Below, one piece after another: positions 6,347 to 8,377 of a stretch of 8,377 nt of DNA. Within the stretch, counting starts at the first letter, position 1; the number at the start of each line of letters is the position of its first letter. Source of the DNA: Lachnospiraceae bacterium. Its GTDB lineage: Bacteria > Bacillota > Clostridia > Lachnospirales > Lachnospiraceae. The stretch spans positions 1-8,377 of the forward strand of contig DMLD01000193.1 in assembly GCA_003453515.1 (NCBI GenBank), written 5' to 3'. The notes under the pieces are model-generated. The model saw nothing but the letters and a program-made list of their open reading frames with translations, did not search any database and had not been told where the DNA came from. The position numbers and the translations under genes were made by a program.

Positions 6347-6352
6347 AGGAGG
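6347..6352 (+). promoter_or_regulatory. Ribosome binding site that fixes the transporter start
   Basis: AGGAGG lies 5 nt before the ATG at 6358-6360. It selects this Met over the in-frame ATG at 6271, which has no Shine-Dalgarno site and would add 29 polar residues. Confidence 0.85.
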
Positions 6353-6357
6353 ATGAG

Positions 6358-8190
6358 ATGGACGATAAGAAATCATTATCATTAAAGGAAAAAGCTGCTT
6401 ACGGTCTTGGTGCTGTCGGGAAAGACATGGTTTACATGCTTTCCGCATCGTATGTTTTGTATTACTTTCAGGACATCATGGGCGTCAATACCATCGCTAT
6501 GGGGATCATACTGCTCATTGCCCGTGTATTCGACGCATTCAATGACCCCATCATGGGCGTGGTGGTTGCCAAGACCAAAACCCGGTGGGGTAAGTTCAGA
6601 CCCTGGTTACTGATTGGTACCATAACCAATGCGATCCTGCTCGTACTGATGTTTGCCGCACCACCGTCGCTCAACGGCGGCGGACTGATAGCCTATGCGG
6701 CGGTCACATACATTATGTGGGGAGTCACATACACGATGATGGACATCCCGTACTGGTCAATGGTTCCGGCATTTACAAATTCCGGAAAGGAGCGTGAGGG
6801 TCTCTCCGCGCTTGCCCGTTCATGCGCGGGAGTCGGCTCGGCACTTATCACCATTGTAACTGTCATGGCGGTATCCGCACTTGGAGGAAGAGCTGACGCA
6901 AGAAATACCGACACTATAACAAAGGCCTTTGACAGGAGCAATACCGAATTTGCATACTACATCGTCGCCAACGATGCTGACGGGAACCCGACAGCTGAAA
7001 AAACCGAGGTGACAGAGGGCAATATACTTGTCAATATTTCCGGAGTCGAGCGTGCTTTCGAAGGCAACATAGACGAAGCTACCAAGGAACACTATCTGTC
7101 ATTTACCAACTCAAACACTGATTACACGGTACAGATCGGAGATTGGAAGTCCGATAAGTCATCAGGTGGTAACTCAATAGAGATAGCTATGGACTCCGTC
7201 GATTCCGGCAAAGCCGCAATGGTCATCTATGTAAATAAGGACACTTATAACTCTCTTACTTCGGCAGGTTTTTACGATACAAGCATAGAGATGCACTCAA
7301 CGCTCGAGGTTGAGCGACTCGGTTTCAGAGGCTTCTCTATCATAGTTGCCATATTGTTTATTCTGTTTACCGTCGTGACCTGCATATGTATCAAAGAAAA
7401 ATCAACCGTTGACATGGAAACCGTCGGGATAGGCGAGATGTTTAAGGCGCTTGTCAGAAATGATCAGGCAATGACGATAGTTATAACGATCGTACTCATA
7501 AATACGGCACTGTATATAACGTCAAACCTGCTTATTTATTATTTCAAATACGATATGGGCGGTTCTAACTGGCAGGGCAATTATACGCTTTTCAACACCT
7601 TTGCGGGAGGTATGCAGATACTGGCAATGATGCTTTTGTTCCCGCTGCTCAGACGTGCTTTCTCCACACTGAAGATCTTCTATATATGTGTGTTTGCTGA
7701 GATAATAGGCTATATCATACTTCTTGGCATGGCACTTCTCGGTGTACCGAGTGTGCTTCCCCTGTTCGCGCCGGGCTTTCTCATCATGGCCGGTGTCGGA
7801 ATACTCAACGTGGTAGTTACGGTATTTTTGGCAAATACGGTAGACTATGGAGAGCTGAAAAATTACCGACGGGATGAATCCGTGATATTCTCCATGCAGA
7901 CCTTTGTGGTAAAACTCGGATCAGGTATAGCCGCCCTGGTGGCCTCAATCTGTCTGAGCGTGTTCAATATACAAAATGATGGCGCGATGAATTATCAGGC
8001 ACTGATTGACAAAGTCGGTGAGCTCGGAAATACTTCTTCACTTGGTGGCGGAGCACTGATAGGTCTTAGAATGGTGATGACCATCGGCCCGACGTTACTT
8101 CTCATCATAGCATTTTTGATATTCAGAGCGAAGTATATTCTTACCGATGATAAGCTTGAGGAGATAAGCAATGAGTTGAAAAAACGTTAA
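6358..8190 (+). CDS. GPH-family (MelB-like) sugar:cation symporter with large extracellular insertion
   Basis: The product has 610 residues and 12 hydrophobic segments: about 23-40, 44-69, 82-101, 109-133, 155-176, 325-346, 371-395, 409-430, 438-461, 466-492, 513-537 and 570-591. Family signatures are clear. DAFNDPIMG (59-67) matches the MelB TM2 cation site (Asp59 and Asp63 correspond to MelB Asp55 and Asp59). TRWGKFRPW (75-83) is the cytoplasmic loop 2-3 motif. MMDIPYWSMVP (127-137) includes the equivalent of MelB Asp124, and VDYGELKN lies at 495-502. It should import a glycoside, pentoside or hexuronide with Na+ or H+ across the membrane. The sugar cannot be told because no glycosidase or regulator is adjacent. 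Ordinary members have about 450-480 residues. The excess is a hydrophilic stretch of about 145 residues (177-322) between TM5 and TM6, predicted outside the cell. The gene stands alone, followed by a terminator. Confidence 0.93.
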   Translation: MDDKKSLSLKEKAAYGLGAVGKDMVYMLSASYVLYYFQDIMGVNTIAMGIILLIARVFDAFNDPIMGVVVAKTKTRWGKFRPWLLIGTITNAILLVLMFAAPPSLNGGGLIAYAAVTYIMWGVTYTMMDIPYWSMVPAFTNSGKEREGLSALARSCAGVGSALITIVTVMAVSALGGRADARNTDTITKAFDRSNTEFAYYIVANDADGNPTAEKTEVTEGNILVNISGVERAFEGNIDEATKEHYLSFTNSNTDYTVQIGDWKSDKSSGGNSIEIAMDSVDSGKAAMVIYVNKDTYNSLTSAGFYDTSIEMHSTLEVERLGFRGFSIIVAILFILFTVVTCICIKEKSTVDMETVGIGEMFKALVRNDQAMTIVITIVLINTALYITSNLLIYYFKYDMGGSNWQGNYTLFNTFAGGMQILAMMLLFPLLRRAFSTLKIFYICVFAEIIGYIILLGMALLGVPSVLPLFAPGFLIMAGVGILNVVVTVFLANTVDYGELKNYRRDESVIFSMQTFVVKLGSGIAALVASICLSVFNIQNDGAMNYQALIDKVGELGNTSSLGGGALIGLRMVMTIGPTLLLIIAFLIFRAKYILTDDKLEEISNELKKR

Positions 8191-8215
8191 GAAGCAGGTT
8201 AAGGATACACAGAAC

Positions 8216-8250
8216 AAGAGCGTGTGATCAGTCCACACGCTCTTATTTGA
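8216..8250 (+). terminator. Rho-independent terminator after the transporter (possibly bidirectional)
   Basis: A perfect 11-bp stem AAGAGCGTGTG (8216-8226) / CACACGCTCTT (8234-8244) has a 7-nt loop and is followed by ATTTGA, so the plus-strand RNA ends in UCUUAUUU. It begins 26 nt after the transporter stop. Read on the minus strand the stem is followed by GTTCTGTG, a weaker U-tract, so it may also end the convergent tRNA transcript. Confidence 0.75.
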
Positions 8251-8261
8251 AGATACATATA

Positions 8262-8333
8262 AGGCGTCTGCCGGATTTGAACCGGCGCATCGGGGAGTTG
8301 CAGTCCCATGCCTTACCACTTGGCTAAGACGCC
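8262..8333 (-). tRNA. tRNA-Cys (anticodon GCA)
   Basis: A full cloverleaf is present on the minus strand. The acceptor stem is GGCGTCT/AGACGCC (8327-8333 with 8263-8269), with discriminator U at 8262. The D-arm is GCC-AAGTGGTAA-GGC. The anticodon loop CTGCAAC gives GCA at 8299-8301. The T-arm is GCCGG-TTCAAAT-CCGGC. The gene is 72 nt with a short variable loop. CCA is not encoded (TTATATG follows), so it must be added by nucleotidyltransferase. The first anticodon-stem pair is a U-C mismatch; the other four pair. It converges on the transporter gene. Confidence 0.96.
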
Positions 8334-8353
8334 ACATAACAACGACAAGAGAT

Positions 8354-8359
8354 ATAATA
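8354..8359 (-). promoter_or_regulatory. Possible -10 element for tRNA-Cys
   Basis: TATTAT on the minus strand lies 20 nt before the tRNA 5' end. The matching -35 would fall at or beyond the window edge and cannot be checked. The tRNA may instead belong to a longer tRNA transcript from outside. Confidence 0.35.
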
Positions 8360-8377
8360 CCACATCCGTTCCCTGTT

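Noticed and set aside
6271..6357. Longer transporter start at 6271
   Set aside because: It has no ribosome site and adds a polar extension not seen in GPH carriers, whereas the ATG at 6358 is preceded by AGGAGG and begins with a typical family N-terminus.
8095..8337. An 80-codon minus-strand open frame at the right end
   Set aside because: It runs through the tRNA-Cys gene and the terminator and into the transporter's antisense strand.

Overview
The window looks like chromosome from a low-to-mid GC Clostridia, most likely a Lachnospiraceae-type Firmicute. Pointers are the gdpP-rplI-dnaB order typical of Firmicutes, strong AGGAGG-type Shine-Dalgarno sites, heavy use of ATA for Ile, TTGACA/TATAAT-type promoters, and a tRNA-Cys without an encoded CCA. 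The family-level guess is inference from style, not from a marker gene.

Layout. Positions 1-1061 (+) hold the C-terminal part of an acyl-CoA synthetase (ANL superfamily); its N-terminus lies outside the window. Positions 1062-1294 are a convergent gap with no convincing gene, filled by a very long imperfect inverted repeat (1122-1306) that can fold into one stem-loop with about 62 base pairs. Positions 1295-6044 (-) form a compact four-gene operon read from right to left: gdpP (c-di-AMP phosphodiesterase), rplI (ribosomal protein bL9), dnaB (replicative helicase) and degV (fatty-acid-binding protein). The junctions are tight: gdpP/rplI overlap at a TTG start, rplI/dnaB are 1 nt apart, and dnaB/degV are 16 nt apart.

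Positions 6045-6357 are a divergent control region. A good promoter for the operon (6170-6198, minus strand) is interleaved with a promoter for the rightward gene (6184-6211, plus strand). The operon leader can fold into nested stems, and the transporter leader holds a possible 19-codon ORF. Positions 6358-8190 (+) encode a MelB-like GPH-family sugar:cation symporter of 610 aa with an unusual ~145-residue hydrophilic insertion, predicted to lie outside the cell between TM5 and TM6. A terminator hairpin follows (8216-8250), and then a tRNA-Cys(GCA) on the minus strand (8262-8333).

How the parts work together. The leftward operon joins second-messenger turnover (c-di-AMP), translation (bL9) and replication (DnaB), a housekeeping grouping shared with Bacillus; degV at its end links it loosely to fatty-acid handling. 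The flanking acyl-CoA synthetase also concerns fatty acids, but it is convergent and no shared regulation is visible. The transporter is a separate carbohydrate-uptake unit. No phage, CRISPR or defence system and no complete mobile element was seen. The least explained structures are the foldback at 1122-1306 and the extracellular insertion in the transporter.
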